From assembly GCA_037962975.1 (NCBI GenBank), contig CM075674.1:35602501-35666500 (forward strand): a stretch of DNA of 64,000 nucleotides, given 5' to 3'. The position numbers and the translations under genes were made by a program. Positions 1 through 11,335 of the stretch are shown here, one piece after another; position 1 is the first letter of the stretch, and each line of letters opens with the position of its first letter. The notes below the pieces were generated by a model, which saw only the letters and a list, made by a program, of their open reading frames with translations, was not told the origin of the DNA and did not search any database. This DNA comes from Clitoria ternatea. Its lineage: Eukaryota > Streptophyta > Magnoliopsida > Fabales > Fabaceae.

Positions 1-757
1 TGTAAAAGTTACTTCTTCCACCTCTGAAAAAGTTCCTATCAGTTCTGTAAGTGTTCTGATTAGGATTGTGACTCACCATATTGGTTTGAATAGGCTGGGA
101 CTCTATCTTTCTGTGTCTTTCTATTCTTTCTTCCATGGTTATAAGCAAGGTTTCAATTTCAGCCACTGTATATGGGTCTGTTCTTGATATTATAGAAGTT
201 ACAATAGGATCGTATTCTTCTGGCAGGCCATCTAGCAGACCCTGGACATGTTCACTTGTGTTAATAGGATGACCAATAGCTGCAAGAGTATCTACCAGTT
301 TCTTTATGCCAAGAATATACTGGTTCATGCTTGCTCCTCCTTTCTTGGTGCCTTTTAACTGGACCCTTAGCTGACTAACTCTGGCATTAGTAGTCATTGC
401 AAAATATGCAACAAGATTTCTCCATACCTGGAAAGAATGTTCACAGCCTACCATTCTAGTGTGCATGTTGGTTGACATTGAGGCTAGGAACCAGGTGAGT
501 AGAAGCTGATCTTGTTGTTCCCAGTTAATGAATTCTGGATTTATTCTCCTTTGAATTTGATCTTCTTCTGTGAGATATTTTCTTGGCATGCCACCTGAAT
601 CTTCTTCAGAAATATACTGGGACAGTTTGTAACCTTTAATCGTGCCCAGAGCTTGCTGTTTCCATGTAAGGAAATTTTCATCATCCAGCTTGATTGACAC
701 TGGCACTGTAAGAGGTTGAATTACAACTTGGAATGCCATGCCTGTTTGTGGATTCAT
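1..757 (-). CDS. Ty1/copia-type Gag, N-terminal part (runs off the window edge)
   Basis: The minus strand is open for 252 codons from the ATG at 757 to the window edge without a stop. The product starts MNPQTGMAFQ, then has the hydrophobic/Trp motif VSIKLDDENFLTWKQQ and the helical core typical of plant copia Gag (UBN2/Retrotran_gag_2). Other recognisable pieces are a WEQQDQLLLTWFLASM helix, LKGTKKGGASMNQYILGIK and the GLLDGLPEEYDPIV motif. Near the edge it becomes Arg/Gly-rich (FFRGGRSNFY), the usual linker before the CCHC zinc knuckle. Gag packages element RNA in cytoplasmic particles. No stop or frameshift is visible, so this is either a fairly young copy or one of the gag-only derived genes common in plants. 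Whether protease, integrase and RT follow cannot be seen. Confidence 0.9.
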   Translation of the reverse strand, partial: MNPQTGMAFQVVIQPLTVPVSIKLDDENFLTWKQQALGTIKGYKLSQYISEEDSGGMPRKYLTEEDQIQRRINPEFINWEQQDQLLLTWFLASMSTNMHTRMVGCEHSFQVWRNLVAYFAMTTNARVSQLRVQLKGTKKGGASMNQYILGIKKLVDTLAAIGHPINTSEHVQGLLDGLPEEYDPIVTSIISRTDPYTVAEIETLLITMEERIERHRKIESQPIQTNMVSHNPNQNTYRTDRNFFRGGRSNFY

Positions 758-1063
758 CTGGATCAACGGGCATAAAGGTATCAGAGATGCAACGGAAGAG
801 AAAAAGAGAGAGAGCTGGAAGTAATTGATCAGCAGAAATGTATTGCAACTTCATTCATTTGATAGCTGAGACTAAGCTCCTTAATATAGATGCATACACA
901 CACAGGCACAGCTAAGCTAACAAACTAACAGAATAACTGAGTGTAACTGCCTATAACTGCCTCCTATAACTGCTTGCTCTTATCAGGTAGCAACTACTAT
1001 CAGGTTCAAGCCTTAAAAGTAAGGGAAAGGGAACAACTCTAGACTTCCTCCTCGTAAATATTT
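758..1063 (-). other. leader or possible LTR upstream of the copia gag
   Basis: Read on the minus strand this stretch holds repeated AGTTATAGG-type words, a pyrimidine-rich run (CTCTCTCTCTTTTTCTCTTCC) and then the gag ATG. It looks like the transcribed leader and U5 of a copia element. I could not find a correctly oriented tRNA-Met primer-binding site (TGGTATCAGAGC). The only match, GGTATCAGAG at 777-786, is on the opposite strand. LTR limits and a TSD could not be fixed. Confidence 0.35.
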
Positions 1064-2126
1064 TTGTTATGTCAGTTCCTTGCAAACAGAACAGCGGATC
1101 CGTTCTTGTCTTCTTTTGTTCATCAAGTTATGGAAATACTCAGTGTTATCATCACCGTCTTTTTCCAGATTTCAGAAAATGATATATTCTTAATTAATCC
1201 TAAAGAGTCTCCACAATTCAACATTCAACTATCTTTAATTGTTAAAATTGACTTTTCCTTCTCTTCATCTATATCATCTAATAAGATGTTTATTTCTCGA
1301 ACCGCTATAGATATTCCATTTTGAATTTCTTCATTGTTCTCCTATAGTTATTCCAATTTTTTCTATGTTGGGATCCTGGTTCACAGTGTGTTTTTCCATA
1401 GAATCTTGATTATACAACCAATCATATCTCATCTCTTAGGGTTCCTACAAAGACTTATCAATATGTCAATCATAACTCTAAAAAATGACAATTAATTGTT
1501 TCATCTACAGTCCACTAGAACCAGTTAAATGCATCGTGATTTGATAGGAAGTTGGTTATGAAGAAAATCTTTATCAGTAAATAAAGATGATTTATCATTT
1601 GAAATTACCAGAGATAGTGTGATTTTGTACTTAAATAAAGGGACTCCATTATAAAAGACAAATTAGTCGGTAGCCTAGAGTTATCAAGATTTCTGTACTG
1701 TAGAATCAGAAAAAAGAAATTATCCATGAATTGAATTTTAGTGAACAATTAACGTCGACAAAGAAGAAGTTAGCTCGGAAAACAAATATTATCGAGGATA
1801 ACACGCGCCTTAATAATGTTTATGCCGTAATGATAATGACACTAGAAAAAAAATTAATCAAGTAAAAGAAGTTTGATAACAAGGATACATACAATCTTTT
1901 CCTGTTTCTTAGTGACTAACCAGATTAATTAGAACAGATGATTATTTCCTCCACTGGTCAGGTCATTTAATTATTAATGTTTTCTTGGCGTCAATTGAAA
2001 ACTATTGACTTGGAGTTGGTGATTATCTGGTTCTTAACCTCTCTATCTGTTTTATCATAATTATTGACTTATTACAACTATTATTATTAGTTTCTTTCTG
2101 TAACATTATTCAAGATAAAAATATTC

Positions 2127-2172
<46 letters not shown>

Positions 2173-2770
2173 ATGATATTGTTTTTAAATAAAAATTATT
2201 CCTCTTTTAATCTATGATACACCTATGACGTTGTATATAATAAATTTTTTTAATCATAGATACATCTTTTTAGAGGTAATTTTATTTGGGGTTTGGTCAC
2301 AGTTAAGATTACTTACACCCACTGATAAGTATGTTTAGTGAGGATTGAATACTATATTCTTCCCATAATTTTAGTCTATGTTGTCAAGGAGGCCTAATTT
2401 AGCACTAGGTTATGAAGGCTACCGTCTCGAGCCTCCAAATATTACTAGACCCCGTTTTATTTTATTTTTTTCTAACTAAGAGTTAATATAACTTTGAAGT
2501 TTATAATGCTTGATTATATATACATACAAGCAATGAATCATCATGTAAATATTTAATGTAATAATATATAATCATGAAAAATGTAAATATTAATGTGATC
2601 CCAACATCATTAAGATATTAATTATCACATATAAATTATAATTGATGTTGTAAGATGGTAATTTATTTATATTTTAAATAATAGTTATTATTGATTACAC
2701 TTTTTAATATTATCCAAGAATCACATTTTCAAATTTTATTCTCCATTTTCTTCCTCTTTCTCATTCAGAC
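1064..2770. other. AT-rich intergenic DNA, no gene recognised
   Basis: Short open frames here have no recognisable domain and no coding character. Apart from the AT microsatellite I see no terminal repeats, RNA gene or transposon ends that I can support. Confidence 0.6.
2131..2170. repeat. (AT)20 microsatellite
   Basis: An uninterrupted run of 20 AT dinucleotides. It is likely length-variable. Confidence 0.97.
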
Positions 2771-2789
2771 CAAAATCGCAGGCCTATGG

Positions 2790-2945
2790 GACGAATTTGA
2801 CATGTCAGGCGTAAGGGAGCATGACTGAAGACTCGTCCCTTTGAAGGATGAAAACACAGAGGAATTCGTCCTATAAGGAGACAAAATTGCAGGGTGAATT
2901 CGTCTGTTTAGCGGACAAAAATGGCAGGTAGACGAATTTAAGTTG
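2790..2945 (+). repeat. left subterminal inverted arm of the MULE
   Basis: Carries several copies of GACGAATT/GAATTCGTC with GGNGACAAAA-like spacers. The same words occur on the reverse strand at about 17180-17335. Similarity is patchy rather than a perfect terminal inverted repeat. Confidence 0.5.
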
Positions 2946-3069
2946 TGGTCTCACCGTCAATTTCACTTTCACTCTTGCTTGATTTATAGTGGTGTGGTGG
3001 ACCATTTGAGAGCCTTGAATCTTTGGCATTGTGTTAATTTTTTTCTTCAAAGGTACACTTCTTCCCACT

Positions 3070-3432
3070 TCAAAAGTTGATTTTTTTTTGTTGATAGTGA
3101 TTTGTTCATTATTATAATATATTTTTTAACATTGTTGTTTTTGTGAAAATAATATATTTTTATAATTTTATTTATTAATAGTGTGATAATATATTTTGTT
3201 GATAGTGTGAATTGATGATAATATGAAGATAAAATAATTATATTTTAAAATATTGATGTTTTTTTGTAGTGGACTAGTTGATAGTATGTGAAACTATATA
3301 CTGATAATATTTTTTTGTTGATAGTGTTTTGTTAACTAAAATAAATAGCTTTTTTTAACATTGTTGTTTTTGTGAAAATAATATATTTTTATAGTACTAT
3401 ATATATGTTGTTGATAATGTGATAATATATAT
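3070..3432. repeat. AT-rich tandem repeat (unit about 230 bp), left part
   Basis: Units containing AACATTGTTGTTTTTGTGAA, GTTGATAGTGTTTTG and AAAATATTGATGTTTTTT recur. The first word begins at 3128 and 3357, and again at 14828 beyond the inserted retrotransposon, showing that the array was split by that insertion. It lies inside the MULE, between its left arm and the mobile-domain gene. Confidence 0.75.
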
Positions 3433-4234
3433 TGATCCGGTCTGGATACCGGCCCCAAGATTATCCGGTTTGGATACCCGACCTAAGGATGAGGCCATCT
3501 TAGCCGTCCTAGAGGTCAACCGGTATCACAAGGTAATGATCCAGTCGGCAAACACACGATGCAAGTCTCTCTTACACCGGTCGTCCGAAGTAACATCCGA
3601 GACACCAGGTGACTTATCCGCTCTCATTCATCTGTCACCCCCTAATCCGATTGCCTCAGTGCCATAACGAGAAAGATATTCTGCACAGCGGAATATGTCC
3701 CTTTTATTCACCGAAAGGAGTAGGTACAGTCGCAGGTGTAATTCACGGAAAGGGTGACTGTCCTCATCCCTGTGTCAGAATCGTACACTGATAATTGAAC
3801 TGCCCCCTAGCATACTTTGAATACTGAGCCACTCTGATTGACACTTTACACATGACATCAGGACCTATGGGCCCACCTACACCCAACGATTCATTTTTCA
3901 CGCTCAACTATAAATAACATGTTCCAATACACATGCAAGGTTACGTTGTTCTTACTCTCATTCTCACTATTATACTACTTGAGTATTAACAGAGTTCATA
4001 TACACTCTTCTAACTTGAGCGTCGGAGAATCTTCACAGGTGGCACCACCTTTCGCCTACTTCAACGTGAAACTTTGGTGCGAAGGATCTCCAGGACAACG
4101 AGACCGGTTTCTCCCACCGAGAGGCCGGATTACATAGATCGGATATACACTGAACCGGTCTTCAACCTCATTCAATCCTTAACTTTTGTGGCTGGTCCCA
4201 CACCGAATCCTAGACCCCGGTCCAGACCAGTTCA
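3433..4234 (+). repeat. 5' LTR of the Tat-like element
   Basis: Starts TGATCCGG and ends CAGTTCA. It is followed after one base by a TGG-starting PBS. A TATA-like CTATAAATAA lies at about 3909. The same sequence recurs in three pieces at 7792-14635, with scattered substitutions between the copies. Confidence 0.92.
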
Positions 4235-4235
4235 T

Positions 4236-4253
4236 TGGCACGCCCAGTGGGAC
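4236..4253 (+). promoter_or_regulatory. primer-binding site of the Tat-like element
   Basis: TGGCACGCCCAGTGGGAC sits one base after the 5' LTR. The TGG start matches the CCA end of a tRNA. I have not assigned the tRNA species. Confidence 0.75.
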
Positions 4254-4297
4254 TCGGTAGAGTTATTCCCACTTTCTGCAGAAGTTAGTAGTCAACC

Positions 4298-5807
4298 ATG
4301 GAAGGAGATGGACGTGATTGTGTGGATAGTCATGTGGAAGATGTGACCCATCAACAAGTTGATAGGAGATTCGTTTTCAAATCACCAGCAATCCACTCAA
4401 GGAGAATGGTACCAGTGGCAACTCCTGACCCTCAAGATGAAGTTATAAGGCAGCTCAAGGAAGAGTTGATGGAGTTACGAAGGGAGAAAGGAGGAACTGG
4501 GGACAGAATGATGTCTCAGGAGAAGGATACTTGCCATCCATCTACGAGAGAGAAGTCCACAACTCTCCAGTATTCGAAGATCCCTACTTACGAGGAGAGG
4601 GAACAAACTCAAGATTCTGGGGACAGAATCAGTGCAAGGAGGAAGGAGCAGGTAGTGATGACTTCTGGGGCATACCGACTCAATGCCTTTCTCAAGGAGG
4701 CTCATCAGTATACTCATCCCCAAACACCTGCAAACAACCCAACCACTGTCAATCGGAAAGTATAATGGGGAGACTGATCCCACTAAACATCTCGATGCTT
4801 ACACGTATGAGGCCATGTACCTGGGAGCCGGTGAAGATGTGATGTGCAGGATGTTTCCATGAACCCTGTCGGAGGAGGCTCTTAGTTGGTTCAAAAGTTT
4901 ACCCTCGGGGTCAATAGACTCTTGGGAAGAAATGGCGACTTCATTTGAGAGCCATTTCATTATCTCTAGAGATGTTCAAATGACTTCTCATACCTTGGCT
5001 CAGATAAGACAGGGAGAAAGTGAAACTCTTAAGGAGTTTTTGAAGAGATTTTACAAGGAGGCTGCTTTGGTACCTAACCTCATGGAGGCTATTCAGCTTC
5101 ATATTATTGTTGAAGCGTTACAACCTGGGTCCGCCTTTGCTTTGTCTTTGGCAAAGAGTCCTCCGACGATATTGAAGGAGTTTCAAAGAAAAGCTTCGAA
5201 GTACGTGGGCATAGAAATACACTTGGAAGCAACAGTGGCGAAAAGGAAATCCCCAACACCACGTCAACAATGGAGAGATAAGGACTGGCCCAGATCGGAA
5301 TGCATGGAGAGACCGTTTGGTGGCAACACCTTCGATAGCCTTGCTCCGCAACACTAAGAAAAACGAGTAGATGCATTTAGCAATTATGCTCCGCTAAACT
5401 TTAAGTGTTCACAAATTTTGAGGGAGATCGGATGGCTAACACTCAATACATACGGGGTCAGGAAGCCGCCCCAGCTTCGTAAACATGGTGACCCTCGGAA
5501 ATACTGTGAATTCCATGAGCAAAAGGGCCACTCAACAAATGAATGTCAGGCCCTGAAGAATACTATCGAGACCCTGATCCGAGAGGGTAAGCTCAAACAA
5601 TACCTTTTCAAAGAAGGGACTTTTGATGAATCAGACCGGATTGAGAAAAGGGGAAGATATCACGAGTACGGCGATGACGATAGTTCCACTCCGATCGGAA
5701 GATTTACTACTTCTGAAAAACAAAAGGGAATTGTGGTTGGCGAGTCTACACAGCAAAATGTTATGCCCCAACAACAACATCAGGGCCGTCGAGAGGTCAT
5801 TGATTAG
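4298..5807 (+). pseudogene. Tat-like gag, broken by a frameshift and stops
   Basis: The first part (4298 to about 4750) gives a charged N-terminal region with PVATPDPQDEVIRQLKEEL. A frameshift near 4745-4757 moves to another frame, which carries the Retrotrans_gag core: DPTKHLDAYTYEAMYLGAG, LSWFKSLPSGSIDSWEEM and LRPG-like ALQPGSAFALSL. That frame has an in-frame TGA at 4860 (after MFP) and a TAA at 5355. It then continues to the CEFHEQKGHSTNECQALK motif, a zinc-knuckle-like CX2HX4HX4C module near the C-terminus, and ends with TAG at 5805. Gag would form the virus-like particle. As it stands this copy cannot make a full protein. Confidence 0.85.
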
Positions 5808-6189
5808 GGATCAGGCCATCAAAGCTAAGAAAGCCTTCTACTGATATAGCTAGTTGGTAAGATGGTATGCACTCTTTTTCCTTACTTGGGTTTTTTCGAT
5901 CGGGTTTTACCAAGAAGGTTTAACGAGGCATAACCCCGACTCGGCTCTCTTTCTCTCTTTTGTATTGTAATTCATAATTAATGAAAAATTCTTTATGATT
6001 CACCCATTGTCTTTATGATTTTATTCGATGCACAACACTGTTGTGACAAGATACTTTCAGGACGGATGATCCTAACAACGTATCCTTCGTTAGTGATGAA
6101 CCTCTTCAAAGGTACAACTGGGTGAACCATATTTCGAAGGCTCGGATTGTAAGATTAAAATTGAACCCCGAGTACGGTTAGTAGGATTA

Positions 6190-6420
6190 AACCGAACACC
6201 GATTGAAGAATGGTGAATGGGTAAAATCCAACACCGATTGAAGAAGAACGGTGAATGGGTAAAATCCAACACCGATTGAAGAATGGTGAATGGGTAAAAT
6301 CCAACACCGATTGAAAAACGGTGAATGGGTAAAATCTAACACCGATTGAAGAACGGTGAATGGGTAAAATCCAACACCGATTGAAGAATGGTGAATGGGT
6401 GAAATCCAACCCCGATTGAA
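6190..6420. repeat. 35-bp tandem repeat in the Tat-like internal region
   Basis: Six copies and a partial of ACCGATTGAAGAAYGGTGAA + TGGGTAAAATCCAAC, one with a 3-bp insertion. Flanking DNA (6130-6670) holds looser repeats built from GTAGGATTAAACCGAAC. Confidence 0.9.
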
Positions 6421-6679
6421 GAAGAACAATTAGTAGGATTAAACCGAACATTGGTGAAGACCTGGGTTGTAGGATTAAACTGAACCTCAGGAAATGGGTT
6501 GTAGGATTGTACCGAACCCCATTCGAAGGCCCAGATTGTAGGATTAAACCGAACTCTGGGTACGGTTAGTAAGTTTGGCTGAACACCGTTTGAAGGCTCG
6601 GTTAGTAGGATTAAATCGAATACCATTGAAGGCTTGGATTGTAGGATTGGACCGAACTCCAAGTAGGGTTAGTAAGCAT

Positions 6680-7660
6680 GGCCGAATGTTGTGAAAGATT
6701 CAATCGTCATCCTTATCATTGAATTCGCTCGGAAGTACTTTCCCCGAGAGTCTTCACTTGAAAATATCTCATTTCGAAGTCAATCGTCATCCTCATTACT
6801 GAATTCACTCGGAAGTACTCTCCTCGAGAGTTCTTCACTTGGAAATGTCTCACTTTGAAGTCATGGTCAGGAATTATTCACTCGGGAATGTCTCTACCCG
6901 AAACGTACTCATTCGAAGTCAAAGCCTTTCTCTGTCCAGGAGTGTTTCACCCGAAAAATGCTTCACTTGGTGCCATACCACGCAGGAATCAGATATGTCT
7001 CACTCGGTGCTATCCCGCTCAGGAATGTTTCACTCGGAGCTATCCCATTCAGAAATGCTTCACTCGGTACTATCCTACTTGGATATGTCTCACTCGGTGC
7101 CATCCCACACGGAGGTGTCACACTCAGAGATACCCCACTCGGGAAAGTTGCACTCAGAAACTTCCAGCCCGAATGAAGACTCGGATTGTAGGACTAAACC
7201 GACCCGAGTATGGTTAGTATGATTAAACTAAACGCCGTCGAAGGCTTGGACTGTATGATTGGACCAAACTCCGAGTACAACTAGTAGGTTTGGCTGGACG
7301 TTATGGGAGAATTAATCATCCTTATTATAGAAGACCCGATCATCACTCGGAAATCTTCCCCCCGGAAGGATCATTCGGAAATCTTCCTCCCGGAAGGATC
7401 AATCGGAGATCTTCCACCCAGAAGTATCACTCAGAAATTTTCGAGACAAAGCATGAGTCCTCGACATAAAAAATAATAAAAGGCTCGGATCACACGCATA
7501 TACTTTTACCGAACAGCACAAGGAGGTTACAGGTAATGGAACTTCCCAGGTGACACGGCCAGAACCAACCTCACTCGGAGTCACTCATTCAGAGTCAATT
7601 ACCAATTCAGAGTCACTCACTCAGAACTGATCACTCAATAACGCTCGGGGACAATATTCA
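6680..7660. repeat. dispersed CACTCGG-motif array in the Tat-like internal region
   Basis: CACTCGG or one-base variants recur many times at irregular spacing, for example near 6806, 7000, 7031, 7062, 7093, 7337 and 7571. In the densest part (6990-7150) the spacing is about 31 bp. Open frames through this array (about 6839-7222) are Ser/His-rich by-products of the repeat, not genes. Confidence 0.8.
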
Positions 7661-7776
7661 ACGGTTAACGAGTATTGCAAAGGTAAAAACATAACATGTA
7701 TTCTTACAGGTTATGCCGGCATACAGACCTCTCGTGAATAGCATAGCTTATATGAGCAACTTACAGTCCCTCACAC

Positions 7777-7791
7777 AAGCTAGGGGACAAA
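7777..7791 (+). promoter_or_regulatory. polypurine tract of the Tat-like element
   Basis: AAGCTAGGGGACAAA immediately precedes the right LTR start at 7792. A similar AAGCTAAGAGGCAAA precedes the related LTR at 63714. Confidence 0.75.
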
Positions 7792-7965
7792 TGATCCAGT
7801 CTGGATACTGGCCCCAAGAATATCCGGTCTGGATACCCGACCTAAGGATGAGGCCATCTTAGCCGTCCTATAGGTTAACCGGTACCACAAGGTAATGATC
7901 CGGTCGGCAAACACACGATGCAAGTCTCTCTTATACTGGTAGTCCGAAGTAACGTCCGAGACACC
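7792..7965 (+). repeat. 3' LTR of the Tat-like element, piece 1 of 3
   Basis: Matches the first 174 bp of the left LTR (TGATCCAGTCTGGATAC...). It ends at ACACC, the TSD of the solo LTR inserted at 7966. Confidence 0.92.
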
Positions 7966-10141
7966 TGTAACATCCTAAATTTTTGAATGTTAGAAAATAA
8001 TTTATTAAGGATCAATGAGGAATTTCCGAGTGAAATTTTGAGTGAATATTGTTGGAAATAAGCTATTCCGAGTGAAATGGTATGATACCAAGTGAAAATA
8101 GAAATAATTCCGAGTGAAAAGAGCCTCTGACTTCGAATGAGCACCTTTCGGACAAAGACGGTCCTAAGTTCTACGTTTCCGAGTGAAACATGACCGAGAG
8201 AGATACTTCCGAGTGTAGGAAGTTAAAATACTTTCGAGAGTAAGAAGTTAAGATACTTCCGAGTGTATAAAAAATTGAGATACTTCCGAGTGTAGTGAAG
8301 TTAAGATGTTTCCGAGTGGAGCATCTCCGAGTTGTGTGACTTTCCGAGTAAGGTGTCTCCGAGTATGACACTTCCGAGTGGGACGACACTAAGTGAGACG
8401 TTTCCAAGTGGGACAACGTCAAGAGACATTTTTGGTTTCCGAGTGGTGAACCCTTCATTTAATCCGTGCACGAGTGTTTTAAAGAGTTGCTGAGAGCTTG
8501 TACTCGGGTTTGTCATAGAGATTAACTTTGACCCCGAGTGATCCTTTCAAGTGGAAAGATTCCGAGAGAGGACTGAACCTCGATTCCGAGTAATAATTTC
8601 GAATGAAAGACTTCCGAGTGACGTAAGTGAAGGCTTTGACTCAGACAGAAATACATATAACCGAATAAGTTATTTCTAAAGGTATTTACAGGTGATATAT
8701 TTTCGTGTGGGACATTTCCAAGGAAGGAAAGCTGAGTGTTTCATGGGATGAAACCATTCCGAGTGAATTTCCTTTGAATAAAGGAATTCTGAACGGACAG
8801 AGACTATGTTGAATCCTCTAGGAAAGATGTGCCCAGAATACTGAAACCGAGTCGGAACATACTGAAACCGAGTCAGAATTAATAATCACTTTAATTATTA
8901 ATGCGCAGATTCTTTTTCCTGATTTTGCTAAGTGGTGGACCCTTTCCATAATCCTATCCTCTTTTATTTTATTATTTCGTTGTTAAGTGCGTATCAGTGC
9001 TTACTCCATTCACTTATTCAATTCGTTTATGTCATTTTCATGAACGAATTATGTCTAATCCTATTATTAGACTAGCTTGGAATCATGTGAGTGTCAACAT
9101 CACCTTTAATCTTTCCTTATCGATAAAAAGAGAAGACCAATCTTCATTCTTCTTTTTAATGTGAAACTTGGTAAGAACTTTGAGAAAGAAAGCTGTGGAC
9201 TGCGCAAAACTGAAGTTCCAGTCAGAATTTATGTACTCCTTACTTCCAGAACTGAAGTTTCAGTCGGAAAATTATGTACTGTGTTGAATATAACTTGAGG
9301 AACTCCTCACTTCCAGGTAGGGGGAGCGTTACATCTTAAATGCATAGTTTATGAATGGATTTGAGATAATATTAAATCCTGAATATGAATATAATATGTG
9401 TGATATATCTGTGATATTTCCGTTTATATGATATTGATGTTGATATGTGATTGATGATGATGTACAAATATGAAATATATGATGTGGTTTCGAGAATTTC
9501 ACAAAAGACCTTGGGCGGGACTCAAGGCAAACTTCTTGAGCGGGGCTCGGAGTTTAGCCCGTGACACTGCCGTTGTCGCTGGGAGTGATTGTGTCACATG
9601 AGAGGGCAAACGGTTTGGTACCAGTAAAACGGCCGGATCAGCTGAGAGCTGAGTTATGGCTCGGGGAGCCAGTGTTGCAACACAAATTAAAAGACTTAAT
9701 AATGGATCCATTTGACTGAGCTTATAATTGCACTGATATGATGATTTGATCGACTGTTGTTATGAGATTATATGTTGTGTTTATATTTTATATTTTATAT
9801 ATAGTTATGAATTGGACTTTAAATCCGATTCAATAACTATCATTTGATATGTTTATGCTCACCCTCTACTGTTGTTATTTTTACAGTGGACATAGGACCC
9901 AGCAATGATGTGTGAGATCACCCAGCCGACTGGAGCATTATGTATTTATGTATAGTACATAATGCACATAGTTGTTTGTAGTTGCCTTGGCCGGCTCCTG
10001 TGTATACCGATTGTGGAACATTTGTAAACATTAAGTGAGTCGGATTATGTAATACTGACTGCTTTGTTATTTTAATTTGAAAATTCTGTTAAAATCTTCA
10101 TTTATTTGTGAAAAATTTATTTGAAAATTTTAGGTGTTACA
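7966..10141 (+). mobile_element. solo LTR, chromovirus (Tekay-like) type, 2176 bp
   Basis: Starts TGTAACATCCTAAATTTTT, ends AAAATTTTAGGTGTTACA, and is flanked by the 5-bp TSD acacc (7961-7965 and 10142-10146). No gag, pol, PBS or PPT lies inside, so it is read as a solo LTR left by recombination. Orientation follows the TGTGACATCC start of the pol-bearing Tekay element at 33783-44128. Positions 8020-8640 hold an irregular array of TTCCGAGTG, the reverse complement of CACTCGGAA. Positions 9311-9910 hold a segment shared with 31105-31830 and, more diverged, with 20590-21559. Confidence 0.88.
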
Positions 10142-10146
10142 ACACC

Positions 10147-10522
10147 GGGTGACTTATCCGCTCTCATTCATCCGTCACCCCCTAATCCGATTGCCTCAGT
10201 GCCATAACGAGAAAGATATTCTGCACAGCGGAATATGCCCCTTTCATTCATCGAAAGGAGTAGGTACAGTAGCAGGCGTAATTCACGGAAAGGGTGACTG
10301 TCCTCCATCCCTGTGTCAGAATCATACGCTGATAATTGACCTGCCCCCTGGTATACTTTGAATACTGAGCCACTCTGATTGACACTTTACACACGGCATC
10401 AGGACCTATGGGCCCACCTACACCCAACGATTCATTTTCCACGCTCAACTATAAATAACATGTTCCAATACACATGCAAGGTTACGTTGTTCTTACTCTT
10501 ATTCTCACTATTATACTGCTTG
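10147..10522 (+). repeat. 3' LTR of the Tat-like element, piece 2 of 3
   Basis: Continues the LTR from GGGTGACTTATCC to TTATACTGCTTG. The last five bases (gcttg) are the TSD of the next insertion. Contains the TATA-like CTATAAATAA near 10448. Confidence 0.92.
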
Positions 10523-11025
10523 TGTGACGCTCCAAAATTTTGGAACAAATTTTTCGCGTTTAAAGAATCATTTTTGAAATTTGTAATTTAAATTCTGAGT
10601 CGCGTAAATGTTGCTAAATGCGGAATATTATCATGCATACTAGTCGTGAGCAATTAAAACATAAAACATTTATATAGCGGAAATGATATAGAAAATTACA
10701 GTACAAGGTACATTATATTATTACAACTTAAATTAAAATGAAGTCAAAGTCCAAGCAATAATTCATAAAAGCTTCATTCATGGCATCACTCGTCATTTTG
10801 TGTAGCATGCACTGTAAAAATTAATGTAAGAGTGAGACAGAATATAGAATAAATATAAAATAAGTAAAACTGCACAAACACAATCAACAAACCATAATGA
10901 TATGATGTATATGCCAAACAAGCTCATTTATATTTAATAAATCTTTAACTTTGTCAAATGATGTCATGCTGGATCCATTTTGATTTTGTGAGAATACTGC
11001 AGTAAAAAGTCTCATAGAGACACGA

Positions 11026-11335
11026 GTAGGAATTTGCATAACCATGAATCCCTACACCCTCATGGCTCCTGCGAAAATAAGTACACAAGTAGGAATTTGC
11101 ATAACCATGAATCCCTACACCCTTATGGCTCCTGTGAAAATAAGTACACAAGTAGGAATTTGCATAACCATGAATCCCTACACCCTCATGGCTCCTGCGA
11201 AAATAAGTTCACAAGTAGGAATTTGCATAACCATGAATCCCTACACCCTCATGGCTCCTGCGAAAATAAGTTCACAAGTAGGAATTTGCATAACCATGAA
11301 TCCCTACGCCCTCATGGCTCCTGCGAAAATAGGGC
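11026..11335. repeat. 63-bp tandem repeat, five copies
   Basis: The unit begins GTAGGAATTTGCATAACCAT and repeats at 11026, 11089, 11152, 11215 and 11278 with very few differences. Because 63 is a multiple of 3, open frames run through in several frames. These are repeat artefacts. Confidence 0.96.

Noticed and set aside
6155..6662. Overlapping minus-strand frames of 80-108 codons
   Set aside because: They are translations of the 35-bp and related repeats inside the Tat-like element; similar peptides occur in several frames.
11026..11335. Possible CRISPR-like array
   Set aside because: The units are contiguous tandem copies without unique spacers, in a plant LTR.
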